Below, piece after piece: positions 21,228 to 33,778 of a stretch of 64,000 nt of DNA (within the stretch, counting starts at the first letter, position 1; every line of letters begins with the position of its first letter). A model generated the notes under the pieces. That model did not search any database and had not been told where the DNA came from. It saw nothing but the letters and a program-made list of their open reading frames with translations. Position numbers and translations under genes: made by a program. This stretch comes from Puccinia triticina (taxonomy: Eukaryota > Basidiomycota > Pucciniomycetes > Pucciniales > Pucciniaceae), in contig NC_070560.1 in the NCBI RefSeq assembly GCF_026914185.1, positions 1,524,001 to 1,588,000 of the forward strand. The letters are read 5' to 3'.

Positions 21228-21603
21228 TCAAGCAACAATATCTAAAGTTAGATGCAAGCAATTTTGGATTGTCTGTGATACATAAGTTATATAAGCGCTT
21301 CCTTGCTCTCCTGTGCTGTGGGAAAAATGCCACGGTAACCACAGTCAACATGAGGCAAGCCGTTTTTATATCTGTTCCCATCGACTGATTGCTTGTGAAT
21401 TCTCTGTTCACACATTGGTACTTTGGCACATGTACACCAGGGGTGGCTCCGGGCGCCTACAAGTTGCCTTGTTTGGCGCCTTGAAGACGTCAATTTACAA
21501 TTCAGTAGCATATGTTTTCGCCTGCAAGGCGTCACTCAGGTGCCCCATGGGGGAGTTGTGGACTCCGAGGCTGATCCAAATGCGCCTAGGAGACGACTAC
21601 CCG

Positions 21604-21790
21604 GCGATATGAAGGCGCCCTCAAGCCGCCTTTGAAACGTCTCCTGAGCCAAGTTGTCTCCAAAGCAGATTGAAATCCCTCGCAGGCGACTGCCTACCAA
21701 GATGAAGGCGCCCTCAAGCCGCCTTTGAAAAATCTCCCGAGCCAAGGCATCTCCCGGGAGGATTCAAATCCGCCTCTCAGGCAAGTGATC
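21604..21790. repeat. Degenerate tandem pair of about 95 bp
   Basis: GATGAAGGCGCCCTCAAGCC and its downstream TTTGAAA..TCTCCYGAGCCAAG occur at about 21609 and 21700. No gene was seen between 21228 and 21980. Confidence 0.6.
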
Positions 21791-21980
21791 AGCAGGATGA
21801 GGGAGTTAATGCTTGCTTTTGTTAAGATGAGGGAGGTAATACTTGCTTTTGTTCGACAAGAAAAATGTTACAAGCCAAAAAAGCAAGAAGAACAAGGTTT
21901 TATTGGATGGAAGTTGGGTCACATTAAGTAAAGGAGAGGAGCGGTGTTACCCTTCTTTATTTTTGTTTGAAGCAAAATAG

Positions 21981-22821
21981 TGTCAGAATTCAGGCCCAAG
22001 AGACCCGAGCCCAAAAGACCCTGAAGCAACCCTCACTTCTTCATCTCCATCAACAGCTTCAGAACTTCTCTTGTCTCTCGCCGCCCAACTCAAGCCATCT
22101 CAACAGACAGGACCAGCTCATTGTAAGTAACCAGTCCCAAGTCTAAGTATATCACAACAACCAATGCAGCTTAACCGGTTTGGATAAAAATACTAATTAG
22201 TCCCTTTCAAATACCGTCTGAACCAGGCCACGAGCTCACCCAAAACAACCAGGAAGAACAATCTACCCTGGGCGATGAACAGCCCAATATTCAACCAAAC
22301 ACCATGCTCGTCTCGTAAGAAACACCAGGACCCTGTGGCTCAAACCAGGCCAAAAACACAACTGTACGTGTCTCGCAGATGAATCACCTGCATGACTCAA
22401 GAAGCTTAAATAGTTGATCTCAATCCTTCTTTTCGTTCATCCTCAGCTCTTGTCCACTTCCCTTCGACTGCACACAAGCTCAAATCAGCCCATAAACCCT
22501 TCCCCTTTATCTTAGCTCAGACCAGCCTTTTTCAACACCTCTCATTGACTCCAGTTTCATTTTTTCACTTTCATCATCAGCAGCTTGCAACGACCTCGTA
22601 CCGCACTCGTGCCATTCTCGGACCTTTCCTTTTTCTTATCTCTCAAACACATTCTTGTTCTCATACTTAGCCGTTTCACCTAAAACCGTTATCTTAGTTG
22701 TCTACCACTGCCCTTAAGGTACAAATTGTTACTTGTTTCTTTTTCTTACTCTCTCCTCTCATGAAGATCACCATGAGCTGACAAAGATGAAATTAAACCC
22801 TTAAGTTTTGCTATTCTCACA
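21981..22821 (+). repeat. 5' LTR of copia-2
   Basis: 841 bp, the same length as the 3' LTR and about 98-99% identical by eye. It is immediately followed by a half-tRNA primer site. Confidence 0.93.
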
Positions 22822-22836
22822 GATTTACAGTCTCGA
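22822..22836 (+). promoter_or_regulatory. Half-tRNA-Tyr primer-binding site of copia-2
   Basis: GATTTACAGTCTCGA follows the LTR with no gap. Its complement TCGAGACTGTAAATC is the anticodon stem and loop of tRNA-Tyr (anticodon GTA), as seen independently at 17959-17973. The primer 3' end would fall at about tRNA position 40. Drosophila copia is known to use an anticodon-cleaved half of initiator tRNA-Met ending at about position 39, so the mechanism is known but the tRNA differs. Confidence 0.8.
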
Positions 22837-22892
22837 GGCTTTTCAAACGAACAAACCCCTCAAATCAAACGACTTAAAAGGGCAGCAAAGAA

Positions 22893-25800
22893 ATGGCATC
22901 AAGCGTTGCAACCAAGGAAGAACTTGCTTGTCTCCTCACTCTACAGGGAGACACCAACTACGCCCTCTGGTTCCTTCACATGCGGACATTCATGAAAAAC
23001 AAGGACCTTTGGGGAGCGATCAACACCAAACCCGGAGCAAACCCCGCCCGCGCCTTGAAAAAGCAACTCAATGACGCTGCAGGAGTCATCAGCATGAAGA
23101 TCTGCAATCGACTCTATCCCAGCCTTGTCACTGAAGAAAACAAAGACAACGGCTTTCTCTTATGGCGAAAAATCACTACCCAGTACTCAAGGTACACGGC
23201 CCATCAATTCAGCAGATGCACCACGGCATGGGATAATCTCCGATTCAACGGACACATGCTCGACTTTCTAGATGGTCTTGACCGATGCCTCACCAATTTT
23301 GCCGCTATAGGCAAGCCACGCAACAGCCGAGACATTTGCGGATATATTGTTGCCAAGCTTGGATCCTCTCGCCGTGCCCTCACCAACTCATTTCTTATGC
23401 AGCCTGACCTCATGCGCAATCATGAGCTACTCATAGGCAAATTACGGGATATTGCTGAAGAGGAGGAACCAACCAAACGAAAATCTCCATCCGAGAAAAC
23501 CGCGATTGCACTCAGCGCCCGGACCAGGCCTCCTCCTGGTTGCCAAAACGGTCAACACAATCCAGAGGCAGCACATACTGAGGATCAGTGCTGGGCACTT
23601 CATCCCAAGAAACGACCTGTCAGGAAGCCTTGCACCAACCCCACTCAGCACAATACCGTTGCCTCAGAACAACCACCTCCTGCAACATTGACATCCAATT
23701 TCAAGCGTCCGGCGTTTGCCAATGTTACCATGGCCAGTCTCTTTTCAGCCAGCCCCTCCTTACTTCCAACTGTCTTGGACTTGGGAGCCTCGCATCACAT
23801 GTTCAATAACATGGCCTTCTTCGTGGAGACAATTGACTGCAACACTCCAATCAGCACTGGGAAGAACTCCATCGATCTCACGGCTACAAAAATTGGTACT
23901 GCCAGCATCGTGGACTCAAAGGGGAGAATTGTTTCCCTCATGGACTGCCTCTTCGTGCCAGGGTTGACTCGCAACCTGCTATCCATGGGCAGATTTCTCA
24001 GCAAGACCGTCAGCATGTCCAGGCAGGGTGATTCGTGCTTTGTTGCAATCGATGGATCCATCAGCTTCAACTGTCTTCTTCGAAATGATATTCTGGAGCT
24101 CAAAGACAGTATCGGCCCAATTCCTGCCACCACTACTGCCCTCGTGACCAGTACTCATTCGCAAGAGACCACCCCATTTCAAATGTGGCACGCTAGATTA
24201 GGACACGCCGGGATAACCAGAATCAAGCAAGCGGTGTCTGATCACAGCCTCATCAACGATGCAGCTTGCAACACATGCATGAAGGGCAAGGCCTGTCACA
24301 CGTCCTTCAAAAGCCACTTTGACAAGACCTCTCATCCCCTGGAAGTTGTTCATGGCGATTTGGTTGGACCCATTACGCCAGCCACCAACGCCGCCGGCGC
24401 CAGGTACTTTTTGACCTTGGTGGATCAGCACACGGGATACATCAGTGTCACGCTTCTGAAACGAAAATCCGAAGCCACCGCGGCAATCGCCAACTTCAAA
24501 ACTTTCTTCGAACGGCAAACTGATCATCTCATCAAAAAATTTGTGACGGACGGAGGCGGCGAATTTTGCAACAAGCTTCTGTCTGAAACTCTTCGAGCCG
24601 AAGGCATCCAGCACAACATCTCGCCACCCTACACCCCCCAGCACAACGGCATCGCTGAGCGTGCGAACAAAACCATAATTAACATGACCAGATGCATGTT
24701 GCTTCAGTCCGGGCTTGCGAAAGAGTGGTGGGGAGAGGCTGTTCTGACCGCCATGTCGACCACCAACTGTCTACCTTCCCTCGGCAAAAGCAAGATAAGT
24801 CCCATTGAGCAGCTCTTTAGCAAATCTCCCAATATGTCGTTCATTCGACCCTTCGGCTGCAAGATGTGGGTGATCAAGCCCAACCACCTCCGGATGACCA
24901 AGTTCGAACCCATCTCATGGGAGGGAATACTACTTGGATACACCAACAACTACTCGGCATACAGGATTGTGCGTCTAGAGGACAAAAAGGTGGTCGAGAC
25001 AAAGCACGCATACTTTGATGAATTGAAATTCCCCTCCTTGACCGCCATCAACCCTAGTTCTGATCTCTGTCCCAACAGTCCACTTCCTGACTTCTCTGGT
25101 GATCCGCCACTCCCTCTATCCAACGACGATAGCAATGAAGATGAGGAACTTCCGGCTTCCGAAGAGCACAATGGTGAACCACTCCCCAGCTCGGACGACG
25201 ACAGCAATCGGATGTCCATTGATGAGGAAAAGGCACCTGAGCGCCCTAGACAACGGTTAATTCTTCGCCTCGGTCCTCACCCCACGCAAGTCACAAGCGA
25301 AATTGACACCTCAAACATCGTTCATCACCCTAGACGAGCTCCTGTGTCGTACTCCACCTTGACAATAGAGCCCAGCAATCACTTTCAGGCCATGCAATGC
25401 AATGAGCATGAACATTGGAAGGCTGCCGAACTCAAGGAAATTCAGAACATGCGGGAGCACAACGTATGGACAGAGATTCCTCGTCTACCATCTCACTCAA
25501 CCATCCCCTCCACCTGGGCGTACAAGAAAAAGTTGGGCGCGGATAACCAGGTCACTGAATACAAAGCCAGGATCTGCGCGCAGGGCTTTGGTCAAACCTA
25601 TGGCCTCAACTTTGAAATGAAATACGCTCCCACTGGAAAACCTTCCTCCCTTCGCATACCGCTCTCTCACGCTGTCACCCATCGGCTCAAAATCCATCAA
25701 CTTGACGTAAAAAGTGCCTTTCTTACCTGCAATCTCGAGGAGACAGTCTACATGTTGCCTCCCCCTGGCTACAAAAGTGATGACAACATTGTTCTTCACC

Positions 25801-26664
25801 TCAACAAGGCGATCTACGGGCTTAAACAGGCGTCTTTGGCTTGGTACAAAAGACTCAGCTCCTTTCTTGCCTCCATCGGTTTCTTGGTCTCGATTGCGGA
25901 TCCCTGCGTATTCTGGCGCTCCCTCCCCAAGCCTCTTTGGATCTTTGCGCACGTGGATGACTTGATCATCGTTGGGGAGGACCCGGAGCCCTTTTGCTCT
26001 CAAATGTCCTCCGAGTTCTCCATCAAATACATGGGGGATGCAGCCTTTCTGCTTGGGATGAAACTCGATCGCGGGGAGTCTGGATTCACTCTACATCAAT
26101 CACAATACGTGGAACGGAAGCTAGTCGAGTTCAACGTGGCCTCTCTTCCCAGCGCCTCGTGCCCGCTCGATCCTCGCACGCACCTATCCAAAGCATCTGA
26201 GTCTGTCATTTGGCGCTTGACACCCCTCAACGTTAACTACAGGGTGCTCATCGGATCGCTCAACTACCTGAGTATATTGACAGGCCCCGACATCTCTTCC
26301 GCTGTCAGTAAACTATCTCAGTTTCTGGAACATCCTGGGCTCTCGCATTACATGGCGGCTGTCCAAGTCTTTCGGTACCTAAAAGGCACCATCAACCGCG
26401 GCATCACTTTCTTCGCCTCCAGCCCGTCTCCTCTACTTGCCTCCGTCGACGCAGACTGGGGCAACTGCCCTGATACGCGTCGCTCGCACACGGGCTACGT
26501 TGTAACTTGGAACGATCACTTAGTGTCCTGGAAGTCAACCAAACAGTGCACTGTTTCGCTCTCATCGTCGGAAGCGGAGTACAAAGCTCTCACGGACGTA
26601 AGCAAGGAGTTAGCCTGGTTGAGCAACCTGATGAAGGAAGTCTTTCCTGATCCATCTCAAGGGC
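22893..26664 (+). pseudogene. copia-2 Gag-Pol, interrupted
   Basis: Single-frame copia polyprotein from ATG 22893. Approximate residues: Gag (1-200), zinc-binding CQNGQHNPEAAHTEDQCW (about 212-229), protease DLGASHHM (about 294), GAG-pre-integrase MWHARLGH (430), and integrase HGDLVGP (486), TDGGGEF (550), NGIAERA (590). Next come reverse transcriptase HVDDLIIVG (1020) and RNase H DADWGNC (1185) and SSEAEY (1225). The copia frame ends at 26664, where gypsy-1 is inserted; the apparent extension to a stop at 26693 is gypsy LTR. The rest of RNase H lies at 35294-35577, where the continuing frame has a TGA at 35305-35307. The gene was therefore already dead or damaged independently of the insertion. 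The protease has Leu in place of the usual Thr/Ser after its Asp. Confidence 0.9.
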
Positions 26665-27748
26665 TGTCAGCGGCAGCGATACCAAGACAATAGTCTTCTA
26701 GCTACGCTGGCTGCAAGGATGAGATAGAGATTTAAGACTAAGCCCGGATGTTTCTAGAAAAACACCGGGAAGTAGAAATAGTTTTATTTTTAATACGGAG
26801 GGGCTTGACTTTAGAGAAAGTCAAGAGTATTTAAGTGCCCTCCGTTAAGATTTCAGGGCCTGTAGAACAGGGGTGGTAGAGTGCCTGAAGTAGCGGGGGC
26901 CTGTAATACAGGTTTGGTTTGCTAATATAACCCCAGAACAGATCTTTTCTAACAAAGAATCTGAGAAAAATAAGGAAAGTTAAGCAGACTCACTAAGAAA
27001 CTAGGATTTCGAGGAAGCTAGCTGAGAGTCGGCTGAAAGTTCCTTTTGCGATGAACAGCGGAATCTAGAGGGGAGGCGATGAGAAGCGTACCACCACGTA
27101 AATTCTAAGACTTCAGGCGAATCGGACAAGACAAATGGGTAAGCAGGACGAAGTTTGAGGTCAAATGTTTACTGGGAAGGTTTTGTCGGGATGTCTGAAG
27201 ATGTCTCCTCTTTCTTTGGCGGAGAATAGTCTCTTTATATAGAATTCTCTATGGATCTCTTACTTCACCGTAGAGATCCAGGTCTCTAGGGATCATTCGC
27301 GACTTTCCGCGGGAGCTCATCTCTTCGTCATGACTTCTTGTCACGGAGATGAGCCCTTCTTTTTTTTAGGGAAGCTAAGATGAGCGCTTTCTATGCTACC
27401 GCAAGTCTTCTTCGTAATGTTTTGCTTATGTCTCTTGTTTTAGCGATCATAGTCGCATGTCTCCCATTGCGAGTGTAGCAGCTTTCTTGAGCTATCTTAG
27501 TTTCAAACGTTTTTTTGTATTCTTTTGTACTTCTGTGCCTCCTTTCTTATTTTAAGGAGGCGCTATTTATTTATGTATTTTTCTCTTTATACTTAGATTT
27601 TTTATTACACATATTCCTTTTTAGAGGAATGTGCTTTTTTCTTTGGTTTTTCTATACTTGCTTTGTAACAGCATTCTAAACTCGCTTTGTAACAGTATTT
27701 TTTTTTTATGTATCTTTCAGCTAACTCTGGTACAGTAGCTAGCTGACA
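26665..27748 (-). repeat. 3' LTR of gypsy-1
   Basis: 1084 bp. On the minus strand it is preceded by the polypurine tract TGCGGGGGAA (27749-27758). Confidence 0.94.
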
Positions 27749-27791
27749 TTCCCCCGCACAAAGATAAGTCTTCTTCGAAGAAGATAGGGAG

Positions 27792-30700
27792 CTAGGCATT
27801 TCTTTTTGTGGCTCTGTAATTTCTCAAAAGGATCGGCCCGTCTGGAATGTTATTTTCAGGGAGCCATTCATCTTTGTCGGCTGAAAGTCCTTTATATCTG
27901 ACAAGGTAAAGCCGTGTATCCTTTCCGTTGAGTCTTGCTTTTTTATCTTTGAGAATCTTGGCTACTTTAAGGCGCGATGCAGTGGGTTCTTCCTCTATTG
28001 GTACCGGAATCCGGTCAGGGTGATCATTTCCTGTACGGTTGTTAAAGTGTTTGACCAGGCTGACTGGGAAAACAGGGTGTTTCTTGGAGAATTCCTCACT
28101 CAAAATCACTTCTACCGCATTGTTACCGTGCAGATTAATGATGGGAAAGGGTCCTACGAACGCTGGTTTGAGCTTTTTATTACCTCCTAAGTTATTAAAA
28201 TTAACCGTAGAGAGCATAACTAAGTCGCCTATTTGAAAGTCAGGTTCTTTATGAGACTGATCCCATCTCTGTTTATTGTATGCTACAGCCTCTTCGACAC
28301 ATTGAGCTGCATGTTTCGTGGTAATGTCAAGCATAGCTTTGAAATCCACCGCGGTTGGGTGCGCTTGAGGTAAAGAGTTATTAATTGCTGCCACTGGCAT
28401 ACGCAGAACCCAACCTCTCTCGAGGACAAACGGGATCTCTTTTGTAGTAGAATGCCTCCGGCTATTGTATGCTATCTCAAGGGCTGGGAGGAGGTTAACC
28501 CAGTCGTGGGTATATCCATCATGGTTCTTAAACTCCAGCCCAAGGGCACAGAATCGCCGCAACATATCTTCCAATGTCTGTATCATCCTTTCGGCTAGTC
28601 TGTCTGTTTGAGGATGATAGGCAGTGGAGAAGGCTAACTTAGTACCGAGCATGTCATGGAGGTTCCTCCAAAACTCTGAGGTGAATTTCGGATCACGATC
28701 ACTGATGATTACACGAGGTATTCCCACATCAGAAAGGATTCTGTTCCAGTTGGTCATCGCGACTTCCATCGCGGTATCGTCTTTATGATTCGGTATAAAG
28801 CGGGTTCTTTTAGAGAACCTGTCTACTATAACTATAACAGAGTTATATGAGTAAGGTCCTCCGGGAGGGAGTCCGGTAACAAAATCCATGTTGATAATTT
28901 CCCACCTTGCTTTAGGTTCTTCAATAGTCTGGAGCAAACCGAACCTTTTACCTGTTAATTTATTTGATGTTTGACAGGTGCGGCAACTAGAAACATACTC
29001 TTTGATTTCTTGCTTCCATTCGGGCCACCAAGCTGTTTGGCTAACTCTTTTGATCGTTCTATCTAACGAAAAGTGACCCGCGCTAATGTTATCATGACAT
29101 TCAGACAAGATGTCTTTAATTTGGTTTTTATCCTGCAAGACAATAACACTGGAATGTCGGTGACGATAATAGAGTACTCCATCCAGCAATGTGAACTTAC
29201 CTTGCTTGTACGGCACAAGGATATACTCAGGCATGCTCGCTATGAGTTCTGGGGAGCTGTTCTTGTTATCTAATATGTTCATGAGTTTCATTAGATCAGG
29301 GTTTTGCTCGTAACTGAGGCGGACTAGATCAAAGAAGGCGTCGTCAATATCACAGACGTGAATCCCTAGTATCGGAAAAACGTCTTCATCCTCTGGATTG
29401 TAAGCCGGATTATCAGGTGTATTAGGCAGCGCCCATCTACTGAGACCGTCGGCATTCAAGTGTTTAGCTCCCGCTCTGTGTAGGATAGTCATGTGCCCTC
29501 GATAAAGCTGTATAGCTATCTGCCATCGCAACATGTGTCGATTTGGAGTCTTCATATTCATCAGGGTTTTTACCGCTGTACAATCTGTTATAACTACTAC
29601 GTTGCATCCTTCTAAGTAATAGTGCAACTTCTCCAGTGCCCAGACCAAACAAAGGCACTCCATTTGGCTAGCGCCGTACCTTCTCTCAGTCTTCCTTACT
29701 TGCCGGGATATAAATAGAATAGGTTTCTCTGTTGGGATACCATCTATTACAAATTCTTGGTGCAAGGCTGCTCCAATTCCTTCAAAGCAAGCGTCAATAT
29801 ATAGTATGAAGGGGAGACTGTAATCTGGTTGAGCTAACACCGGGGCAGAAGTCATTAATTCCCTTAATAATGCGTAGGCTTCCACTCGCGTATGAGTCAT
29901 CTCGAAGATTGCATCTTTGCTGCATAATTCATATAAGCACTTTGTTACGTTTGCAAAACGGGGTATATATTGACGATAATAGCTGCAAAAGCCTAAGAAA
30001 GATTGCATCTCGGTGATAGTTTGTGGCATATCTTTGAGAAGGACAGCTGCGACCCTATTCTGATCAATAGCTAAGGATAGGCCGGACACTATATGTCCTA
30101 GCGCTTTCAACTCGGAAAACCCAAAATTGCATTTTTTGATGGATAACTTCAAACCAGCTTTAGCTATACGCTGTAGAATGATACCCAACTTTTGTATATG
30201 ATCCTCCCATGTTTTGGAGAATAGAATAATATCGTCTATATAGACCATCAGCCATCCTTGGCGGATGAACTCCCCTAGTATGCTATCCATCATGCGCTGA
30301 AAGTTTGATGGGGCGTTCTTGATGCCGAATGGCATACGCAAGTACTCATACACACCTAAGTGACAGATAATACGCATATACTGTCTGCTGTCTGCTTTAA
30401 TGGGGATTTGATGGAATCCTTTGAGAACATCCATAGTAGTGATGTATCTTGCTTGAGCCAGATTATTCAGTGAATGATCTATTCTCGGGATCGGATAGTA
30501 GTCAGCCTTGGTGTAGTTGTTAAGAGCCCTAAAATCACCTACCATGCGTGATTTATCATTGTGCCAAGCTATGAGCACCGGAGTGGTAATATTAACTTGT
30601 TCATTATGACCTACCTTCCTGATAACTCCTAAAAGGAGGAGTTCCTCTATATGCAATTCCAAGGCTTCTCTTGACTTTGGACTAGCTGGATAAGGAGCTC

Positions 30701-33551
30701 TTCTGAGAATAGGAGGGTACGGTGGTTGACAAGTAAGTTCTAGTTTAATATCGTGCCCTTTAACGTCACCTATTGGGTGCTCATTAGTGCAAAAAGCGTT
30801 GATGTGTTCATAACAGGTGTTTAAAACATCTAATTGTTGTTCTTTCGTAAGTTTTTCGCTGACCGCCGCTCGAGAAAGGTAGTCCTTTTTAAATTCTTCT
30901 GCTGCTTCTGACGGCTTTATTTCTTTAGAGGGATTGTTTTTTAGCCCTTGAGGCATGATATTACATATTTGGAATTTTCTTTTTGTGTCTCCTCCGATGG
31001 TGAAGAAGCGACCTCTACTTTGGAAGATGTCGAATCCGTACATACAAAAAGCATCATTGCCTAATATAAAGTAATCACACAGCGCGTCTTGTAGGACCAC
31101 GAACTCAAGATCAAGTTTGAGGGATCCTTTTGAGTGAGGGAAAATCAATGGTATCGGTATTACTCCCAGCGGATTCATAGTGGAATTACAACTACTAAAT
31201 TTGGCTTTAGGAGTGGGTAAAAGACTCTGCTTCCACTCAGGATATAAGGAGTCTAAAAATGGTGCGCTGACACACGAGCAGAAAGCTCCTATATCTAACA
31301 ATATTTTGCATTCTTGTCCTGTGAATAATGCTGTCGTATAGCTAGTCTGCCCCAGGGTGTAACTCATTCCTGGTGCAGGTTTATTAGTAAATAATTTAGC
31401 TTGTGAGATATGTCCGACTGGCATCGAGGCATCCCATTTCTGAGGTAAAAGAGAATCTCCATGAATGGAGTTAATGTTGATTTCGTCACCCATATCAGCC
31501 TGTATTACCATAGTACGAGCTCCTTCCTCCTCGGGCTCTGTTCGGATAATATTGAACATTGACTCTTTATCTGATTCTTCTTCCGAATCGTAATTAATGT
31601 TATTAATTCTCTTACGGGGGTTAGGACACTCTGGTCGTCGATGTCCTTTCTCCCCACAATTATAACATTCGATAGCAGTATTCTTTTTAGGGATTTCCAC
31701 TGAAGCGTTTTTAGGCGCTTCTTCTTTAAGGGTTTTCTCCAAGGTAGTCTGGGGTTCTTTATAACTTCTCTGTAATCCCGTATGTTCTACTATCTCTTCC
31801 ATAACTCCTATAAGTTTGGTAAGATTGATATCTAAGTTATGTATACGGCATCGGACGGCATGTTCCATTGAACCTCTACATTGATTCAATATTTTCTCGT
31901 TTATTGTTAATCTGGAAGCGTTGCGGTCCATGCATAGAATCCTTTTCTTTTGAGTTAAACACCACTTGTGGGCTTGGTGTTTAGCTGCGTCAAAGTAATC
32001 GGTTTCAAAGGCTTTGCGCATCCTATTTTCCCATATACGTGTACCAAATTGCTCATGGATGAGCTCCTTCCATTCTTTCCAAGTTATATCTCTTTCTGAT
32101 TCATTAACGTTAACAAACCAATCTAGCGCTACTCCTTCAAACAGGCGCGGTAATCGGCTAATTACTACTAGCTCATCCGCCTTATAGGATTTGAGGATAT
32201 GATCAATATATTTTATAAAATTTACATGATCGTATTCTCCCTCTCCACTAAATTTTGGCCAATCTTTGATTGGGGGGAGTAGTTTGTTGAGGGTTGTCAT
32301 GTCAGGGATTCCTCCTGTGTAAGGACTCCTGGTGAACTCTGTCCGGCGGAACTCAGGTTTTTCATCCATAGGAGGAGGATTCATAAAAGGATTATTAAAA
32401 AGAGGATCCTCTCTCTTATTTTCTTCGGGATCAGGGAATTTTGCTGAAGGGGTATCGGTGGAGAGATTGAAATGTGGGGGCTCATCTTTACTCTTCTGCA
32501 GTAATTGGTCAATTTTCAAAGAGTTTATATTGCTCCTTTTGATTAGTTCATTCACTGCATTTATTAGATTAATTTGTGAGCGGTTATCTTGTTTGGTTTT
32601 TGATTTATATTCTTGGAGAAATGTTTCTAAATCAGACCTAACAGGAGCTTTACACGATGATTTCTCCAAATTGCTAAGTCTCTCGGCTATGTCTTCTATG
32701 GCGATCTCAATCGCTTTTGAGTTATCTTCTGTGTTGCTTAGTTTTTTGTTAATATCCAACATGATAGTTTTTAACTCAGGAATAGCTATGTAGGGTTCTA
32801 AAGATCTTTCCAAAGCTCTCTTAAAAGTGGTTTCCATGACATTTCTTAAGTCAGTATGGCACATTTTAATACTGGCTATTATATTTTTGTGACTTTTAGT
32901 GTTATTCTCGCTCATATTGGCCATGTTATTATATACATTGGTAAAAAATGAAAGGAAATCTTTGCTGCTTAGTCCATGTTGTTGTAGGCTTGGTCTAGAG
33001 TCTCCGCTACTCGCATCAGCCTCTTCCATTGTTTGGGGTTGTGGCCCTTCTTCATATTGCTGGAAGTGGAGCTCCTCTTCTTGCCTTTGTCGGCGTTCTT
33101 TGCCGGAAACATGAACTTCATGACCGTCCACGGATTCCATCCTTGGACGTGAGCTTCGAGTTCGTGCTGCTTCATGATTTTCTGGCAGGATTTTTGTGAT
33201 TCCTGAGCTTTGCAAAGTAACGCTCTGAGCTCCTCGCTCGCGCCAAGGGGCTGGGATTTCGCGCATTCTAGCCAGAGTTTCACGTGCTCTTTGACCAGGT
33301 GTTGGGTTAACTCGAGCTTTGTCATTTTCGAAGTGTCTATGATTACCTTTTCTAGGTGTCTCTGGGTACTGCCCAAGGAGGGGACTATCTCGTCTACTTC
33401 CATTGCTCCGGCTGTCGACGTACTCGGATTCGGAGCTGGAGCCGCGTTCTTTTTCTTCGGCTCTTGTCGGACTGTTACCACGCTGTCTGATCTTCCGAGT
33501 CGCGGCGGGGAGAGGGCCTTCAAGTTCAGGTCTGCTGGATCTGGTAGTCAT
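27792..33551 (-). CDS. gypsy-1 Gag-Pol polyprotein with C-terminal chromodomain
   Basis: 1919-residue single-frame polyprotein from ATG 33551. Approximate residues: Arg/Ser-rich N-terminus (1-210, overlapping a second coding frame), coiled-coil region (220-370), Gag core with [15 protein letters not shown] (about 450), CCHC knuckle [14 protein letters not shown] (627), protease LLDIGAFC (748), reverse transcriptase YIDDIILF (1102) and RNase [12 protein letters not shown] (1246). Integrase has an HHCC finger (1492-1525), then [12 protein letters not shown] (1555), SDRDPKF (1617) and the Glu of LAERMIQ (1653). A chromodomain ([16 protein letters not shown]; 1863-1905) should steer integration to marked chromatin. 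The protease second residue is Ile, not Ser/Thr, as in gypsy-2. The frame is intact throughout. Confidence 0.95.
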   Translation of the reverse strand: MTTRSSRPELEGPLPAATRKIRQRGNSPTRAEEKERGSSSESEYVDSRSNGSRRDSPLLGQYPETPRKGNHRHFENDKARVNPTPGQRARETLARMREIPAPWRERGAQSVTLQSSGITKILPENHEAARTRSSRPRMESVDGHEVHVSGKERRQRQEEELHFQQYEEGPQPQTMEEADASSGDSRPSLQQHGLSSKDFLSFFTNVYNNMANMSENNTKSHKNIIASIKMCHTDLRNVMETTFKRALERSLEPYIAIPELKTIMLDINKKLSNTEDNSKAIEIAIEDIAERLSNLEKSSCKAPVRSDLETFLQEYKSKTKQDNRSQINLINAVNELIKRSNINSLKIDQLLQKSKDEPPHFNLSTDTPSAKFPDPEENKREDPLFNNPFMNPPPMDEKPEFRRTEFTRSPYTGGIPDMTTLNKLLPPIKDWPKFSGEGEYDHVNFIKYIDHILKSYKADELVVISRLPRLFEGVALDWFVNVNESERDITWKEWKELIHEQFGTRIWENRMRKAFETDYFDAAKHQAHKWCLTQKKRILCMDRNASRLTINEKILNQCRGSMEHAVRCRIHNLDINLTKLIGVMEEIVEHTGLQRSYKEPQTTLEKTLKEEAPKNASVEIPKKNTAIECYNCGEKGHRRPECPNPRKRINNINYDSEEESDKESMFNIIRTEPEEEGARTMVIQADMGDEININSIHGDSLLPQKWDASMPVGHISQAKLFTNKPAPGMSYTLGQTSYTTALFTGQECKILLDIGAFCSCVSAPFLDSLYPEWKQSLLPTPKAKFSSCNSTMNPLGVIPIPLIFPHSKGSLKLDLEFVVLQDALCDYFILGNDAFCMYGFDIFQSRGRFFTIGGDTKRKFQICNIMPQGLKNNPSKEIKPSEAAEEFKKDYLSRAAVSEKLTKEQQLDVLNTCYEHINAFCTNEHPIGDVKGHDIKLELTCQPPYPPILRRAPYPASPKSREALELHIEELLLLGVIRKVGHNEQVNITTPVLIAWHNDKSRMVGDFRALNNYTKADYYPIPRIDHSLNNLAQARYITTMDVLKGFHQIPIKADSRQYMRIICHLGVYEYLRMPFGIKNAPSNFQRMMDSILGEFIRQGWLMVYIDDIILFSKTWEDHIQKLGIILQRIAKAGLKLSIKKCNFGFSELKALGHIVSGLSLAIDQNRVAAVLLKDMPQTITEMQSFLGFCSYYRQYIPRFANVTKCLYELCSKDAIFEMTHTRVEAYALLRELMTSAPVLAQPDYSLPFILYIDACFEGIGAALHQEFVIDGIPTEKPILFISRQVRKTERRYGASQMECLCLVWALEKLHYYLEGCNVVVITDCTAVKTLMNMKTPNRHMLRWQIAIQLYRGHMTILHRAGAKHLNADGLSRWALPNTPDNPAYNPEDEDVFPILGIHVCDIDDAFFDLVRLSYEQNPDLMKLMNILDNKNSSPELIASMPEYILVPYKQGKFTLLDGVLYYRHRHSSVIVLQDKNQIKDILSECHDNISAGHFSLDRTIKRVSQTAWWPEWKQEIKEYVSSCRTCQTSNKLTGKRFGLLQTIEEPKARWEIINMDFVTGLPPGGPYSYNSVIVIVDRFSKRTRFIPNHKDDTAMEVAMTNWNRILSDVGIPRVIISDRDPKFTSEFWRNLHDMLGTKLAFSTAYHPQTDRLAERMIQTLEDMLRRFCALGLEFKNHDGYTHDWVNLLPALEIAYNSRRHSTTKEIPFVLERGWVLRMPVAAINNSLPQAHPTAVDFKAMLDITTKHAAQCVEEAVAYNKQRWDQSHKEPDFQIGDLVMLSTVNFNNLGGNKKLKPAFVGPFPIINLHGNNAVEVILSEEFSKKHPVFPVSLVKHFNNRTGNDHPDRIPVPIEEEPTASRLKVAKILKDKKARLNGKDTRLYLVRYKGLSADKDEWLPENNIPDGPILLRNYRATKRNA
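32969..33523 (-). CDS. Overprinted frame in the gypsy-1 gag region
   Basis: A second frame, +1 relative to Gag-Pol, is open from just after the Gag-Pol start to a stop at 32969-32971. It encodes a basic, helix-rich protein ending [19 protein letters not shown]. The gypsy-2 element carries the same protein at the same place and in the same relative frame ([15 protein letters not shown] and WKRLM are shared), whereas the Gag-Pol frame over the same bases is poorly conserved. There is no ATG near the start; the first is the GAM-EVDE methionine about 25 codons in. Expression could use that ATG, +1 frameshifting after the conserved TRSSRPxLEGPL, or splicing. Confidence 0.65.
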   Translation of the reverse strand: MKALSPPRLGRSDSVVTVRQEPKKKNAAPAPNPSTSTAGAMEVDEIVPSLGSTQRHLEKVIIDTSKMTKLELTQHLVKEHVKLWLECAKSQPLGASEELRALLCKAQESQKSCQKIMKQHELEAHVQGWNPWTVMKFMFPAKNADKGKKRSSTSSNMKKGHNPKQWKRLMRVAETLDQAYNNMD

Positions 33552-33597
33552 TTTATGTATTAGTTTTTCTATTCTTTATTAATGAGTAAGAGAATGA

Positions 33598-33747
33598 CTA
33601 ACAGAAACCTTCGTCTAATTCCTCGTCGGAGAAAGTATCGCTGGCTGCGCGGTGAGCGTCACGGGAGGCAGTCGCTGAAGTCTGATCTATAGAAGTCACT
33701 ATAGTAATGATACTAGTTAGTGAGTTTTCTTTAGATGAAATATGTTT

Positions 33748-33778
<31 letters not shown>

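Noticed and set aside
26665..26693. Apparent C-terminal extension of copia-2 Pol
   Set aside because: These codons are the first bases of the gypsy-1 LTR.
32332..32793. 153-codon plus-strand frame inside gypsy-1
   Set aside because: Antisense shadow of the coiled-coil part of Gag-Pol, not conserved in gypsy-2.
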